Source: Clostridium sp. N3C (GTDB lineage Bacteria; Bacillota; Clostridia; Clostridiales; Clostridiaceae). From it: 64,000 nucleotides of DNA. The notes under the pieces are model-generated. The model saw only the letters and a list, made by a program, of their open reading frames with translations, made no database searches and was not told the DNA's origin. Positions 8,905 through 17,741 of this stretch are shown piece by piece (within the stretch, counting starts at the first letter, position 1; every line of letters begins with the position of its first letter). Made by a program: the position numbers and the translations under genes. The stretch covers positions 1 to 64,000 of the forward strand of contig NZ_FMJL01000015.1 of the NCBI RefSeq assembly GCF_900095445.1, written 5' to 3'.

Positions 8905-10086
8905 GTGAAAAAACTCTTAGCTAGTTTTTTACTTTTATTTTTTACCATTTCCCTAATAGGATGCCAGGGAATTGTACCTACTGATAACTTTGATAGCATA
9001 TCTCAAATTAAAACTGATTCAAATAAATCATCCAGTAATGATGAAGGAAATACGGATAGCAAAGAAAAGGATACTAATAATGGAGATGCTAATAAAAAAA
9101 ATACAGAAGACACCATTAGCAATAACTATAATGGAAATAATAGCCTTACTTCCCCTTATAGTATTAAGGATTATTACCCCATAAAGGCTAATACCCATTA
9201 CATATATGAAGGAAGTGGCAATGAATTGTCCTCTTATTCCCTTTGGACTGACTACATAAAGGATAATAAGGTTCAACTAAGAATAGAAAGTTCTGGTACT
9301 ATAACTTCTAAGATTATCGAAAGCAATAATAATGAGCTAAAGCTTATTTATGAAAAAGAAGACACACTATATAGAGAAGACCTCACCAGCAAAAAAGCCA
9401 ATAAAGAAGAGATATTGCTAAAAGAACCTCTTGTAAAAGGTAATCAGTGGACTTTACCTGATAAAGATGTACGAACTATAACCAATGTTAATATTGAAGT
9501 TACCACTCCTTCTGGAAGTTATAAAGCCTTGGAAGTCACAACAAAGGGAAAGGATTCTGAAAGAATTGATTATTATGTTTTAAATATAGGTCTAGTAAAG
9601 ACCATCCTTAAATCCAATGGAACAGAAGTTGTTTCTTCCTTAAAGGAAATCAGAAACAATGAAACTCTAAAAACCGAAATCACCTTTTATTATCCAGATA
9701 CTCAAAGCGATAAATTGATTCCCATTAAAAAAAAATTATCCTTTAGAACAAACGATATAACTAAATTAGCTATAGAAAAAGAATTTAGAACTGTTCCTAA
9801 GGATAATCTAAATAAATTGCTTGGACCTAATGTTAAAATTAACAGCCTATACCTAAACAATGATGGCATGGTTTATGTAGATTTTACAAAAAACTTTGTT
9901 TCTGATCTAAATGTTGGAGCCTCCTTCGAGTTAAAGATTCTTCAGTCTATTACCAATACCCTGGGAGAATACTATGGTGTAGAGAAGGTCTATATTACTC
10001 TAGATGGTAATCCTTATTCTTCAGGACACATTAGCATGAAAAAAGGAGAAGCTTTCACCGTTGATAGAACACAGGTTACAGAATGA
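8905..10086 (+). CDS. GerMN-domain lipoprotein
   Basis: About 393 residues. The N-terminal signal peptide ends in the lipobox LIGCQG. A Ser, Asn, Asp and Lys-rich spacer (about residues 30-75) follows, then a beta-rich central region of unknown family. A C-terminal GerMN domain spans about residues 270-385 (from ITFYYPD to KVYITLDG). GerMN domains occur in cell-envelope proteins involved in sporulation, germination and peptidoglycan remodelling. The GTG at 8905 is chosen because GGTGGTGAT sits just upstream, whereas an ATG at 8890 overlaps no good site. It is monocistronic with a strong terminator after it. The precise function is unknown. Confidence 0.82.
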   Translation: MKKLLASFLLLFFTISLIGCQGIVPTDNFDSISQIKTDSNKSSSNDEGNTDSKEKDTNNGDANKKNTEDTISNNYNGNNSLTSPYSIKDYYPIKANTHYIYEGSGNELSSYSLWTDYIKDNKVQLRIESSGTITSKIIESNNNELKLIYEKEDTLYREDLTSKKANKEEILLKEPLVKGNQWTLPDKDVRTITNVNIEVTTPSGSYKALEVTTKGKDSERIDYYVLNIGLVKTILKSNGTEVVSSLKEIRNNETLKTEITFYYPDTQSDKLIPIKKKLSFRTNDITKLAIEKEFRTVPKDNLNKLLGPNVKINSLYLNNDGMVYVDFTKNFVSDLNVGASFELKILQSITNTLGEYYGVEKVYITLDGNPYSSGHISMKKGEAFTVDRTQVTE

Positions 10087-10120
10087 TTCCACTACTAGTT
10101 AAATTTTAATTTATTAATTT

Positions 10121-10152
10121 AGGCTTTTTCCTATATTATTAAGAAAAAGCCT
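10121..10152 (+). terminator. terminator of the GerMN lipoprotein gene
   Basis: A 10-bp perfect stem (AGGCTTTTTC with GAAAAAGCCT) and a 12-nt loop are followed by ATTTTTAT on the plus strand. Confidence 0.85.
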
Positions 10153-10169
10153 ATTTTTATTGTCATTTA

Positions 10170-10406
10170 TCAATACTTCCTTGCCAAAGATCTATCAATA
10201 GCCTTTTTATTAAAACCAACAATAACGTCCCCATCAATATCAATTACCGGCACAGCACTCTGTCCTGACTTCATTTTCATTTCAAGAGCTCCTAATAGGT
10301 TTCCAGATACATTTACTTCCCTATATTCAATATTTTTAGAATCAAGATATCTCTTAGCTTTAACACACCAAGGACATGATGAACTGGTGTAAATGGTTAT
10401 ATTCAT
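10170..10406 (-). CDS. glutaredoxin-like redox protein (CPWC)
   Basis: 78-residue thioredoxin-fold protein of the NrdH/YruB-type glutaredoxin group. The active site CPWC lies at residues 10-13 after a beta strand, and a cis-proline segment SAVPVID lies near residue 50. It would be a thiol-disulfide reductant; clostridial members usually work with thioredoxin reductase-type enzymes. The start at 10406 has AAGGAGGGG 6 nt upstream. A dyad-symmetric element overlaps the region just 5' of this ribosome binding site (see 10421-10478), suggesting a dedicated regulator. Whether it serves ribonucleotide reductase or stress repair cannot be told from context. Confidence 0.85.
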   Translation of the reverse strand: MNITIYTSSSCPWCVKAKRYLDSKNIEYREVNVSGNLLGALEMKMKSGQSAVPVIDIDGDVIVGFNKKAIDRSLARKY

Positions 10407-10420
10407 TATTTCCCCTCCTT

Positions 10421-10478
10421 TATACCCCATATAGGTATATCTTAATACCATTATACTCACTAAGGGTATACTTGTACC
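10421..10478 (-). promoter_or_regulatory. promoter with two dyad elements before the glutaredoxin gene
   Basis: On the minus strand a -10 box TATAAT lies at 10455-10450, without a good -35 box. A dyad GGTA-N6-TACC covers 10465-10478, in the -35/-10 spacer. A second dyad, TATACC-N7-GGTATA, covers 10421-10439, between the -10 box and the ribosome binding site. Such placement suggests an operator pair. The identity of the regulator is not visible. Confidence 0.45.
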
Positions 10479-10620
10479 TGTTTTTGTACTAAAAATTAAT
10501 AAAAATTCTGTTATCTATATCAACTCCATTCATCTTGTGGTAATAGCTTGTATCTTTGCCATGAATAAATCTCTATTATAAGCACACAATAAAAGTGAAA
10601 ATCTTAAAAGGAGTGATATG

Positions 10621-10806
10621 ATGGAACACAATAAACAAGCAATGCACAATGGACATAACGACAGCATAGGTTGCATAGTTGATGAGTGTAAATATCATGC
10701 TAAGAATGTAGATTACTGCACTTTACAGCAAATAAAAATAGTTAAAAACGAAAGAAATGCAAATTCTGTGCAAGCTACTGACTGCGGAAGTTTCGAACCT
10801 ATGTAA
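10621..10806 (+). CDS. DUF1540 family small protein
   Basis: 61-residue protein with one DUF1540 unit: a Cys-rich core (IGCIVDECKYHAKNVDYCTL) and a distal Cys near position 55. The spaced cysteines suggest a small metal- or cluster-binding fold, as proposed for the family, but no function is established. AAGGAG lies 7 nt before the second of two adjacent ATG codons (10621), which is preferred to 10618. It stands alone with a strong terminator 14 nt after its stop, and is divergent from the glutaredoxin gene. Confidence 0.85.
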   Translation: MEHNKQAMHNGHNDSIGCIVDECKYHAKNVDYCTLQQIKIVKNERNANSVQATDCGSFEPM

Positions 10807-10819
10807 AGAACTAAAGTTT

Positions 10820-10845
10820 AGAAAGCATCTATCAAGATGCTTTCT
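10820..10845 (+). terminator. terminator of the DUF1540 gene
   Basis: An 11-bp perfect stem (AGAAAGCATCT with AGATGCTTTCT) and a 4-nt loop are followed by TTATAT. Confidence 0.85.
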
Positions 10846-10899
10846 TTATATAATCATATATTTATAAATTACAAAAAATAATTTATACGGTGGTAAAAA

Positions 10900-11631
10900 A
10901 TGAAAACCCTAAATTTCAAAAAATTGACTGTAGTACTAATATTAATAGCAATATTTCTTTTGTATATATTATTTTTAATCTTAGACTTAGACAATATGTA
11001 TAAAAGCAACATTTCAGACAAACTCAAATATATTTCTATTCTACTATGCTTTGTTTTATCTTTGTTAATAGATGAATATGGCCTAAACCATAAAGATACC
11101 CTTCTTCTACAGCTTGGGCTACTTTTTACCACCTTAGCTGATTTATTCTTTTTAATATTAGACTTTTGCGAACTAGGAGTAATAACTTTTTGCTTAGTCC
11201 AAATCATTTATTTCATGAGATACCTGTCTAAAAATAACCATTACACTGTAATAAAACTTATAACTTTTATAGTAATTACAACAATTATCTATCTAACACT
11301 TAGTATTTTTTCAAAAAATATTATGTTTTTATTTATGGTAGCCTTCATCTATACCATTACCCTTATTGCTAGTGTAATAAGATCAATAAAATCCTGCAAG
11401 GAAAAATACTTTCCAAGCCCTAATAGATATATGATTGTAGTAGGTATGATGCTCTTTATGCTATGTGATATTAATGTTGGTCTTAGCTATCTTGCTAGTA
11501 ATTCTAACTTCCATTGTACTTTTCTTAATAAATACGAAGCTACTTCTAGTTTTCTCATATGGCTTTTTTATCTGCCTTCTCAAGTTTTGCTAGCTTTGAG
11601 CGGATATGATTTTGATAAGTTGAATACATAG
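10900..11631 (+). CDS. YhhN/lysoplasmalogenase-like membrane protein
   Basis: 243 residues with about seven to eight hydrophobic helices and no signal peptide. Two segments resemble the conserved YhhN (lysoplasmalogenase) pattern, each with an Asp inside a membrane helix: TTLADLFFLILDF near residue 80 and MMLFMLCDINVGLSYL near residue 190. Characterised YhhN members cleave the vinyl-ether bond of lysoplasmalogens, a lipid class made by anaerobes such as clostridia. The similarity is recalled rather than computed, and the canonical GD motifs are altered (AD, CD), so this could be a divergent member. GGTGG lies 6 nt before the ATG. Confidence 0.5.
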   Translation: MKTLNFKKLTVVLILIAIFLLYILFLILDLDNMYKSNISDKLKYISILLCFVLSLLIDEYGLNHKDTLLLQLGLLFTTLADLFFLILDFCELGVITFCLVQIIYFMRYLSKNNHYTVIKLITFIVITTIIYLTLSIFSKNIMFLFMVAFIYTITLIASVIRSIKSCKEKYFPSPNRYMIVVGMMLFMLCDINVGLSYLASNSNFHCTFLNKYEATSSFLIWLFYLPSQVLLALSGYDFDKLNT

Positions 11632-11635
11632 CAAA

Positions 11636-11670
11636 AAACACCTCGACGCTCTCTCCACGCCAAGGTGTTT
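11636..11670 (-). terminator. terminator of pyruvate kinase
   Basis: Stem AAACACC/GGTGTTT, extended inward to GACG/CGCC with mismatches. On the minus strand it is followed by TTTTTTG. It also lies just after the YhhN-like gene, where it could terminate read-through from the left. Confidence 0.75.
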
Positions 11671-11711
11671 CATGTAATAACGTTTCTAAAATTTAAAATC
11701 AATCTACAAAA

Positions 11712-13457
11712 CTAATTAGTACCGCTCAAAACCTGACCATTATTGGCATCCACTGTTACTACAGAGCCATTCTTTAGTAAAGATAGGGCATTATGAGCTC
11801 CTACAATAACTGGTATATCCAAGGCTAAACCTACGGTTACAGCATGACAGTCTAAATCCGATTCTTCTACTATAATTCCAGAGGCGGTTTTTAGATAAGG
11901 AACCATTTCATTGGTTGTATTTGCAACTACCACTATATCTCCATTATTATAGCACTTAGCAAAATCATCCATTTTTCTTATCAAACATACCTGAGCTGTG
12001 CTCTTACCTTTTACTACACCTTCCCCTTTTAATAGTACATTACCTACTGTATGAACCTTTAATAAATTAGTTGTACCACTTATACCGCCTGGTACTCCGG
12101 CAGTAATTACTACTATATCACCATCTTTTACTACTCCAAGTTTCTGAGCCTGCTTTACTCCCTCTTCAAACATTTCTTCTACAGTAGTTAATGATGGTAT
12201 TAAGCAAGGAATAACACCCCAGGATAAATGTAGCTGTCTTTCAACCCTTGGATTATCTGTAGCTGCAACTATTGGACAGAAAGGTCTAAATCTAGATATC
12301 ATTCTAGCAGTTTCTCCAGAATGAGTAACACATATGATAGCTGCAACATTTAGTTGTTGAGCTATTGAACAAGTTGCATAGCTTATGGCATTAGTAATAT
12401 TATCCATAGTATCAAACTGCATGACTGCAAGCATTTTACTGTAATTTATGGCTTGCTCAGCTTTCATAGCTATCTTAGCCATAGTTTTTACACTTTCTAT
12501 AGGATACTTTCCTGCAGCACTTTCTCCTGAGAGCATTATAGCACTAGTTCCATCGTAAACCGCATTTGCTACGTCGCTGGACTCTGCTCTTGTAGGTCTA
12601 GGATTTTTAATCATGGAATCCAACATTTGAGTTGCGGTAATAACAGGTTTTCCACCCTTATAACACTTACTAATTATCATCTTCTGTACAATAGGAACTT
12701 CTTCTGATGGAATTTCTACTCCTAGATCTCCTCTGGCTACCATTATGCCATCGGCAACCTGCAATATTTCATCAAAGTTGTTTACACCTTCACGATTTTC
12801 AATTTTAGCTATTATCTTAATGTATTCTCCACCTAGCTTTTTAAGTACCTTTCTAACTTCATTTACGTCTGTAGCCTTTCTAACAAAAGAACACGCTATA
12901 AAGTCAAAATCATTTCTAACAGCAAATTCTATATCCTTAATATCCTGTTCTGTTAAGGATGGAAGATGAGTATCCGTTTCAGGGATATTTACTCCCTTAT
13001 TGTTGCTAACAACTCCACCGTTTAAAACTCTGCAGTGAATATCCTTACCTACAACCTTTATAACTTCTAGCGCAACTAAGCCGTCATTTATCAAAACCCT
13101 TGTTCCCATATTAACGTCCTTATACAATTCTTTATGGGATATGCTAGCTTTTTCTTCATTACCTAGTATATCTTCATTAACTAAGATAAAGTTATTTCCT
13201 TCCTTAAGAGTAACCTCATTATTTTCAAACTTTCCCAAACGTATTTCAGGACCTTTAGTGTCTAAAAGAAGTGGTACTGGCTTTCCAACCTTTTCTCTTA
13301 TTCTTTTAAGCCTATCTACCCTAACTTTTTGCTCCTCATGAGTACCATGAGAAAAATTCAAGCGGGCTACGTCCATTCCCTCAAGAATTAACTGTTCCAA
13401 TACATTGTCATCATCTACAGCAGGCCCAAGGGTGCATATAATTTTTGTCATTCTCAT
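11712..13457 (-). CDS. pyk: pyruvate kinase with C-terminal PEP-utiliser domain
   Basis: 581-residue glycolytic enzyme converting phosphoenolpyruvate and ADP to pyruvate and ATP. The catalytic barrel begins MTKIICTLGPA and contains the substrate and metal region IIAKIENREGV and VARGDLGVEIP with ITATQMLDSM. The regulatory C domain follows. Residues of about 480-575 form the extra PEP-utiliser mobile domain found in Bacillus and Clostridium enzymes, with the motif ESDLDCHAVTVGLALDIPVIVG. GGAG lies 8 nt before the ATG. It is monocistronic here, not paired with phosphofructokinase. A 307-bp region upstream must hold its promoter. Confidence 0.95.
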   Translation of the reverse strand: MRMTKIICTLGPAVDDDNVLEQLILEGMDVARLNFSHGTHEEQKVRVDRLKRIREKVGKPVPLLLDTKGPEIRLGKFENNEVTLKEGNNFILVNEDILGNEEKASISHKELYKDVNMGTRVLINDGLVALEVIKVVGKDIHCRVLNGGVVSNNKGVNIPETDTHLPSLTEQDIKDIEFAVRNDFDFIACSFVRKATDVNEVRKVLKKLGGEYIKIIAKIENREGVNNFDEILQVADGIMVARGDLGVEIPSEEVPIVQKMIISKCYKGGKPVITATQMLDSMIKNPRPTRAESSDVANAVYDGTSAIMLSGESAAGKYPIESVKTMAKIAMKAEQAINYSKMLAVMQFDTMDNITNAISYATCSIAQQLNVAAIICVTHSGETARMISRFRPFCPIVAATDNPRVERQLHLSWGVIPCLIPSLTTVEEMFEEGVKQAQKLGVVKDGDIVVITAGVPGGISGTTNLLKVHTVGNVLLKGEGVVKGKSTAQVCLIRKMDDFAKCYNNGDIVVVANTTNEMVPYLKTASGIIVEESDLDCHAVTVGLALDIPVIVGAHNALSLLKNGSVVTVDANNGQVLSGTN

Positions 13458-13764
13458 ACTAACAGCTCCTATCTATAATTAATTATTGTAATTTAGTATC
13501 CTATTCCTTTGCCTCTATTTCCATATGTACAAATCTCTATTTTAATTTTATCCTTAATAAAATTATTATTCAATAAATCTAATTCTTATATAACTACAGT
13601 AAAGAAATGAATTGCTAGCTTTAGCTCTAAGCTTCTTTCTCAAATTATCTGACTCTTCTTACATTATCCCATTTTTATAGGTAAACCGCAAGGTAAGGGG
13701 TTACTTATATGTCATAAAAATGAATAGTAAAAATATTTTTTCCCTATATTTTTTATAGCATTTA
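13458..13764. other. intergenic region without recognised features
   Basis: Upstream of pyruvate kinase and downstream of the DUF3810 gene, both on the minus strand. I find no open frame with a ribosome binding site and no riboswitch. Only a weak hairpin GTAAACC/GGGTTAC near 13681-13705 stands out, without a T tract. Confidence 0.5.
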
Positions 13765-14859
13765 TCAATAATTTTCTTCTGATAAAAATCTATGTTCTGC
13801 TAAAAGTAAATCTACCATCCTACCATAACTTTGAACTCCGTCCTTCTGGCCATTAGACTTTAAATAGCTATTATTTATACTATTTGAAATCTCTTCTACC
13901 TTACCTTCATATTGAGCCCAAAAATCAATATCATCTAGTATATCTCTTTTCATACCTGGAGAATAATTTCCTATAAGTTCCTTATAACCTTCATAATCTA
14001 CATACCATAAAGCATTCATAGAATGGATTAAAGCTAACATCACTCCTGAATATTTAAATTGAGGATCATCATTAGCAGTGCAAGTTAAATAAGCAATATA
14101 ATTAGCTTCATCCTCTCGGGCAAAACCTCTTTGATGAGCCATTTCATGGGTAGTAGTAGCAGGTAGCATAAAATCTCTTACATTAATATTTACGTTGGCC
14201 TCCCCTGTATAAGGAATATATATACCTGTAATTCCTGTATAGCTCATAGGCTTAGATAAAATTATCTTTTTGGGTTTACCATATTTTCCGCTAAGTTCTG
14301 GGTACTGTTCTGACAACTTTAAAAATCCCTGTGATGCCTTTGAAAAAACTTCTTTATAACCACCTTCAATGGTCATTACTCCATCAGGCCCCTCCTTAAT
14401 TTTCTCTCTTAACACACTAGCTCTCTCAATGAGGCTTTCACAAAGTTTGTATAGTTGTTCCTGGGATGAATTTTCTATTTTTAAGCCAGATATTTTTTCA
14501 AAGGATAACCTATTATAATTAAATCCCCAAAGAACCATAAATAATATATAAAGGATTGATAGATAAACTCCTAAATCTAAAAGCTTAGTTAGAAAGCCTC
14601 CCCTTTTTATGCTAATAACAAGCTTAACTATTAGAAAAAATAGTACAATAACAAGTACAGGTAATAAAAATTCCGCTACAGAAAATGGAAATATACCTGC
14701 TATTAAACTAAGTACCTGTCTTACAGCTTTATTTATGCCAATAGAATAATATCTTTCAACTGAATCAATGAAATTCTTACTTATTACGTTAATAATAAAG
14801 ATTAAAGGGGCCATTCCGATAACTATAAGTTTAATTACAGTTTTCTTATGTACTTTCAC
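13765..14859 (-). CDS. DUF3810 family membrane metalloprotease-like protein
   Basis: 364 residues. Three membrane segments fill the first 125 residues: about 8-25, 50-80 and 95-115. A large domain follows with the zinc-protease motif HEMAH near residue 238 and a downstream acidic stretch EDEAN that may give the third ligand. Preceding blocks (SYTGITGIYIPYTGEANVN) are typical of DUF3810. The family is found in many Firmicutes and Bacteroidetes and has no assigned substrate. The fold implies a membrane-tethered gluzincin peptidase. The upstream sequence gives AGGAGG 8 nt before the ATG. It stands alone, divergent from the PAS-GGDEF-EAL gene. Confidence 0.82.
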   Translation of the reverse strand: MKVHKKTVIKLIVIGMAPLIFIINVISKNFIDSVERYYSIGINKAVRQVLSLIAGIFPFSVAEFLLPVLVIVLFFLIVKLVISIKRGGFLTKLLDLGVYLSILYILFMVLWGFNYNRLSFEKISGLKIENSSQEQLYKLCESLIERASVLREKIKEGPDGVMTIEGGYKEVFSKASQGFLKLSEQYPELSGKYGKPKKIILSKPMSYTGITGIYIPYTGEANVNINVRDFMLPATTTHEMAHQRGFAREDEANYIAYLTCTANDDPQFKYSGVMLALIHSMNALWYVDYEGYKELIGNYSPGMKRDILDDIDFWAQYEGKVEEISNSINNSYLKSNGQKDGVQSYGRMVDLLLAEHRFLSEENY

Positions 14860-15060
14860 AATATACCCTCCTAATAAAACTTTACCTGTATTTACAAAAA
14901 ATATAAGATATCATAAGCGTGACTATAATACAATTTATTTAACAAATATTCTAAACTATGTATAAAAGTAAGTAATATTATGATATAATTGAAACAATAA
15001 ACTTAAACTATGCTACTTTTCAATATATATAGTATAAATCTAGTGTATAGAGGTAATAAG

Positions 15061-16995
15061 ATGATAAATTATGTTAATAGTATGATTATCACTTCCCAAG
15101 AGTATAAATTTTTCATCTATGTTTCCTTTTGCTTATTAATCTTATCATTGCTTTTTATAATCGTACTTTTATTTTATATACGAAAAATAAAAAGGATGCA
15201 AAAAGAATTACAGTCTAATCAGGATGAACTTGCTGAACTGTACGAAGAATTAGCTAAAAATGATGATGAAATTCGGGCTCAATACGATGAACTTTCTTCA
15301 ACCCAAAATTTTTTAGCTAGTGCAGAAGAACGTTACCGTTTAGTATTAGAGTCCACTAACGATGCCATTTGGGATATAGATGTTAGCAACTTCACCATTT
15401 TTCACTCTGATAAATGGTACGAACTTTTAGGTTATAATGAGAAAGACTTTGATGGTTATCTTTCTACATGGAGAAAGTATATCCATCCAGAAGATGAACC
15501 CAAAATAATAAAAGCCATTAAAGATAGTTTGGCAGAAAAAAACTCTTTTATTAAATGTGAATTTAGAATAATGACAGCCAAAGGTGATTATAAGTGGATT
15601 AGAACTAGAGGAAAAGCCTTATTCAATTCCCAAGATGAAGCTTATAGAATCATTGGTTCCCACATGGATATAACTGAACTAAAGGATTATGAAGACGAAT
15701 TGCAATATATAGCTTATCATGATCCATTAACAGGCCTTTATAACAGATTGTACCTCTATGAAACTGTAGGAACAAGATTAAGTCATATGAAATCAGATGA
15801 TATGTATAATACACTAGATGCTATGATATTTATAGACATAGATAACTTTAAATTTATTAACGATACCTTAGGTCATTCTTTTGGAGATAAATTCTTACTA
15901 GAAGTGGCTATGAGATTACTATCCTTCACCAAGTATAACTACGAATTATATAGGCTTAGTGGTGATGAGTTCGTATTTTATATGAAAAATGCTAATAGCA
16001 AAGAGGAAATAGAGTCCTATGCAAATAAAATAACGAATAGTTTTTCAGAGCCATTTTCTATAGATTGTAACAGTATTAGCGCCTCCGTAAGCATAGGTAT
16101 ATCTTTATATCCTTTTGACGGAAAAGATGTGGATAGCTTATTACGCTATGCAGATATGGCTATGTATAAGGTTAAACAAAGAGGAAAAAATGGTTATTGC
16201 TTCTTTAACACTTTAATTAAAGATGAGATTCAAGCTAGAGTTAATATAGAAATGCATTTAAAGAAGGCTTTGGAAAATAATGAGTTTAAACTTTACTATC
16301 AACCTCAAGTTGATGTAGAATCAAAGCAAATTATAGGTTTTGAAGCTTTAATTAGATGGATTAGTCCTGAACTTGGTATGGTTCCTCCCTTTAAATTTAT
16401 TCATATTGCAGAGGAAACAGGCTTTATAGTACCATTAGGTGAATGGATCTTAAGAACCTCCTGTGAATTTTGCAAAACTATAAACTCAGAAAAGAATGCA
16501 AACTATAAAACTTCCGTTAATATATCTGTAATGCAAATTTTACAGGATAATTTTACCGAAATGGTAGAAAAGGCTTTAAAGGATACCGGGCTATCACCAA
16601 ATTTATTGGAACTAGAAATAACCGAATCCATTATTATGGAATCTCCTGAACTAATTATAGAAAAATTAAAGACCCTAAGAGAAAAAGGGATTAGCGTAGC
16701 CCTAGATGATTTTGGTACAGGATATTCCTCCTTAGCTTATTTGAAAAGCATCCCTATAACAACTTTAAAAATTGATAAGCTGTTTATAGATGACATTTCT
16801 TCTGATGACTCTAGTACAACACTGACAGATTCAATTATAAACTTAGGTCATAAAATAGGTCTTACTATAATAGCAGAAGGCGTTGAAACTACAGAGCAAC
16901 TTAAATATTTAGAAAATAATAAATGCGATATGATTCAGGGCTATTTATTTTCAAAGCCGTTACCTCCAGAGGACATTAAAAAAATACTAAATTAA
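15061..16995 (+). CDS. membrane PAS-GGDEF-EAL cyclic-di-GMP protein
   Basis: About 644 residues. One membrane helix near residues 18-42 is followed by a coiled coil (about 45-90), a PAS domain (about 95-210), GGDEF (about 215-385) and EAL (about 395-640). The GGDEF signature is SGDEF (RLSGDEF), a Ser in the first position, while the metal-binding DIDNFKFIND is intact; cyclase activity is possible but uncertain. The EAL half keeps EAL, the Asn of SVNIS, ITES, DDFGTGYSS, KIDK and AEGVET, so phosphodiesterase activity is likely. The ATG at 15061 has AGAGGT 6 nt upstream; an upstream ATG at 15010 lacks one. It is a close paralogue of the protein at 23112-26057. Confidence 0.92.
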   Translation: MINYVNSMIITSQEYKFFIYVSFCLLILSLLFIIVLLFYIRKIKRMQKELQSNQDELAELYEELAKNDDEIRAQYDELSSTQNFLASAEERYRLVLESTNDAIWDIDVSNFTIFHSDKWYELLGYNEKDFDGYLSTWRKYIHPEDEPKIIKAIKDSLAEKNSFIKCEFRIMTAKGDYKWIRTRGKALFNSQDEAYRIIGSHMDITELKDYEDELQYIAYHDPLTGLYNRLYLYETVGTRLSHMKSDDMYNTLDAMIFIDIDNFKFINDTLGHSFGDKFLLEVAMRLLSFTKYNYELYRLSGDEFVFYMKNANSKEEIESYANKITNSFSEPFSIDCNSISASVSIGISLYPFDGKDVDSLLRYADMAMYKVKQRGKNGYCFFNTLIKDEIQARVNIEMHLKKALENNEFKLYYQPQVDVESKQIIGFEALIRWISPELGMVPPFKFIHIAEETGFIVPLGEWILRTSCEFCKTINSEKNANYKTSVNISVMQILQDNFTEMVEKALKDTGLSPNLLELEITESIIMESPELIIEKLKTLREKGISVALDDFGTGYSSLAYLKSIPITTLKIDKLFIDDISSDDSSTTLTDSIINLGHKIGLTIIAEGVETTEQLKYLENNKCDMIQGYLFSKPLPPEDIKKILN

Positions 16996-17025
16996 AGCTA
17001 TGAAAAATTTAACATTAACCTAATG

Positions 17026-17073
17026 ACATAATCACCTCTTTAATAAGGAAACCTATTAAAGAGGTGATTATGT
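17026..17073 (+). promoter_or_regulatory. perfect 20-bp inverted repeat covering a ribosome binding site
   Basis: Arms 17026-17045 and 17054-17073 are exact reverse complements, separated by an 8-nt loop. The right arm contains the ribosome binding site AGAGGTGAT of the secreted protein gene and ends one base before its ATG. In RNA this would bury the site. There is no T tract, so it is not a normal terminator. Confidence 0.8.
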
Positions 17074-17074
17074 T

Positions 17075-17578
17075 ATGAAAAAATTCGTTTTTACAATAGC
17101 ACTAACTTTATTTACTTTCCTTACACCTATAAAGGTTATTGATGCTGTTAGCTTTATTGAAAATCCTGATAAAGATTTTACCTCTATGATAAAAGAAAAA
17201 AGAAGCCAAATTAACGAAAAAGTTAAAGAGAACAAAGATATTCAAAAATCCATTAATCAAAAGTCAAAGGAAGCGTCGGATCTCTACATGCTAGTATTTA
17301 GCGGCCCTATTCCGCCTTCCGATGAAGACCGTAAAAAAGTAGAAATTATGGAAATGGAACTTGGTTCTATAGCAGAACAAATAGCTCTTACAGAAAAGGC
17401 TATTGCTAGAAGGATAAAATCTGTTAACACTTATTTGAAAAATCAAGATTACAATGAGGCTCTTTCTGGTTATGACAGCATCATAAATCTTATGAGCAAA
17501 CAATACTCAAATCTAAAAAAACAAGATGAAACCTTAAGCAAATATATTAATTTTCTTCAATCCTTAAGACACAAATAA
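17075..17578 (+). CDS. small secreted coiled-coil protein, unknown
   Basis: 167 residues: a clear signal peptide (about residues 1-24, cut near DAVSF), then a Lys/Glu-rich helical protein with likely coiled-coil stretches at about 35-70 and 85-150, and no Cys. I do not recognise the family. It lies 79 bp downstream of the PAS-GGDEF-EAL gene and could be co-transcribed. Its ribosome binding site lies in the right arm of a perfect 20-bp inverted repeat, so translation is likely controlled or dampened. A strong terminator follows. A role at the cell surface linked to c-di-GMP signalling is only a guess from position. Confidence 0.7.
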   Translation: MKKFVFTIALTLFTFLTPIKVIDAVSFIENPDKDFTSMIKEKRSQINEKVKENKDIQKSINQKSKEASDLYMLVFSGPIPPSDEDRKKVEIMEMELGSIAEQIALTEKAIARRIKSVNTYLKNQDYNEALSGYDSIINLMSKQYSNLKKQDETLSKYINFLQSLRHK

Positions 17579-17598
17579 TTGTAGCAACCACGAAAAAT

Positions 17599-17640
17599 AA
17601 AAAGTATCGGATTATATCAAATAGATATCCGATACTTTTT
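17599..17640 (+). terminator. terminator of the secreted protein gene
   Basis: A stem of at least 12 bp (AAAAAGTATCGGAT with ATCCGATACTTTTT) whose 3' arm ends in a T run. Confidence 0.85.
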
Positions 17641-17668
17641 ATCTTACTTTTCTTATATATTTATATCC

Positions 17669-17697
17669 TTGCCTCTTTTTATCTGCTCTGCTATACT
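17669..17697 (+). promoter_or_regulatory. sigma-A type promoter of the cyclophilin gene
   Basis: -35 box TTGCCT and -10 box TATACT with a 17-bp spacer, 45 nt upstream of the cyclophilin start. Confidence 0.6.
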
Positions 17698-17741
17698 TTT
17701 TTATAGTTACATACTTGGTAAAAGGAGGTAGTGTTAAATAT

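Noticed and set aside
13681-13705. A c-di-GMP riboswitch fragment (sequence with GTAAACCGCAAGG)
   Set aside because: The surrounding conserved elements of the GEMM-I motif are missing, and neither neighbouring gene fits. Only a weak hairpin remains.
17026-17073. Terminator of the PAS-GGDEF-EAL gene
   Set aside because: The stem is followed by TATGAAAAAATTC, not by a T tract, and its right arm contains the next gene's ribosome binding site.
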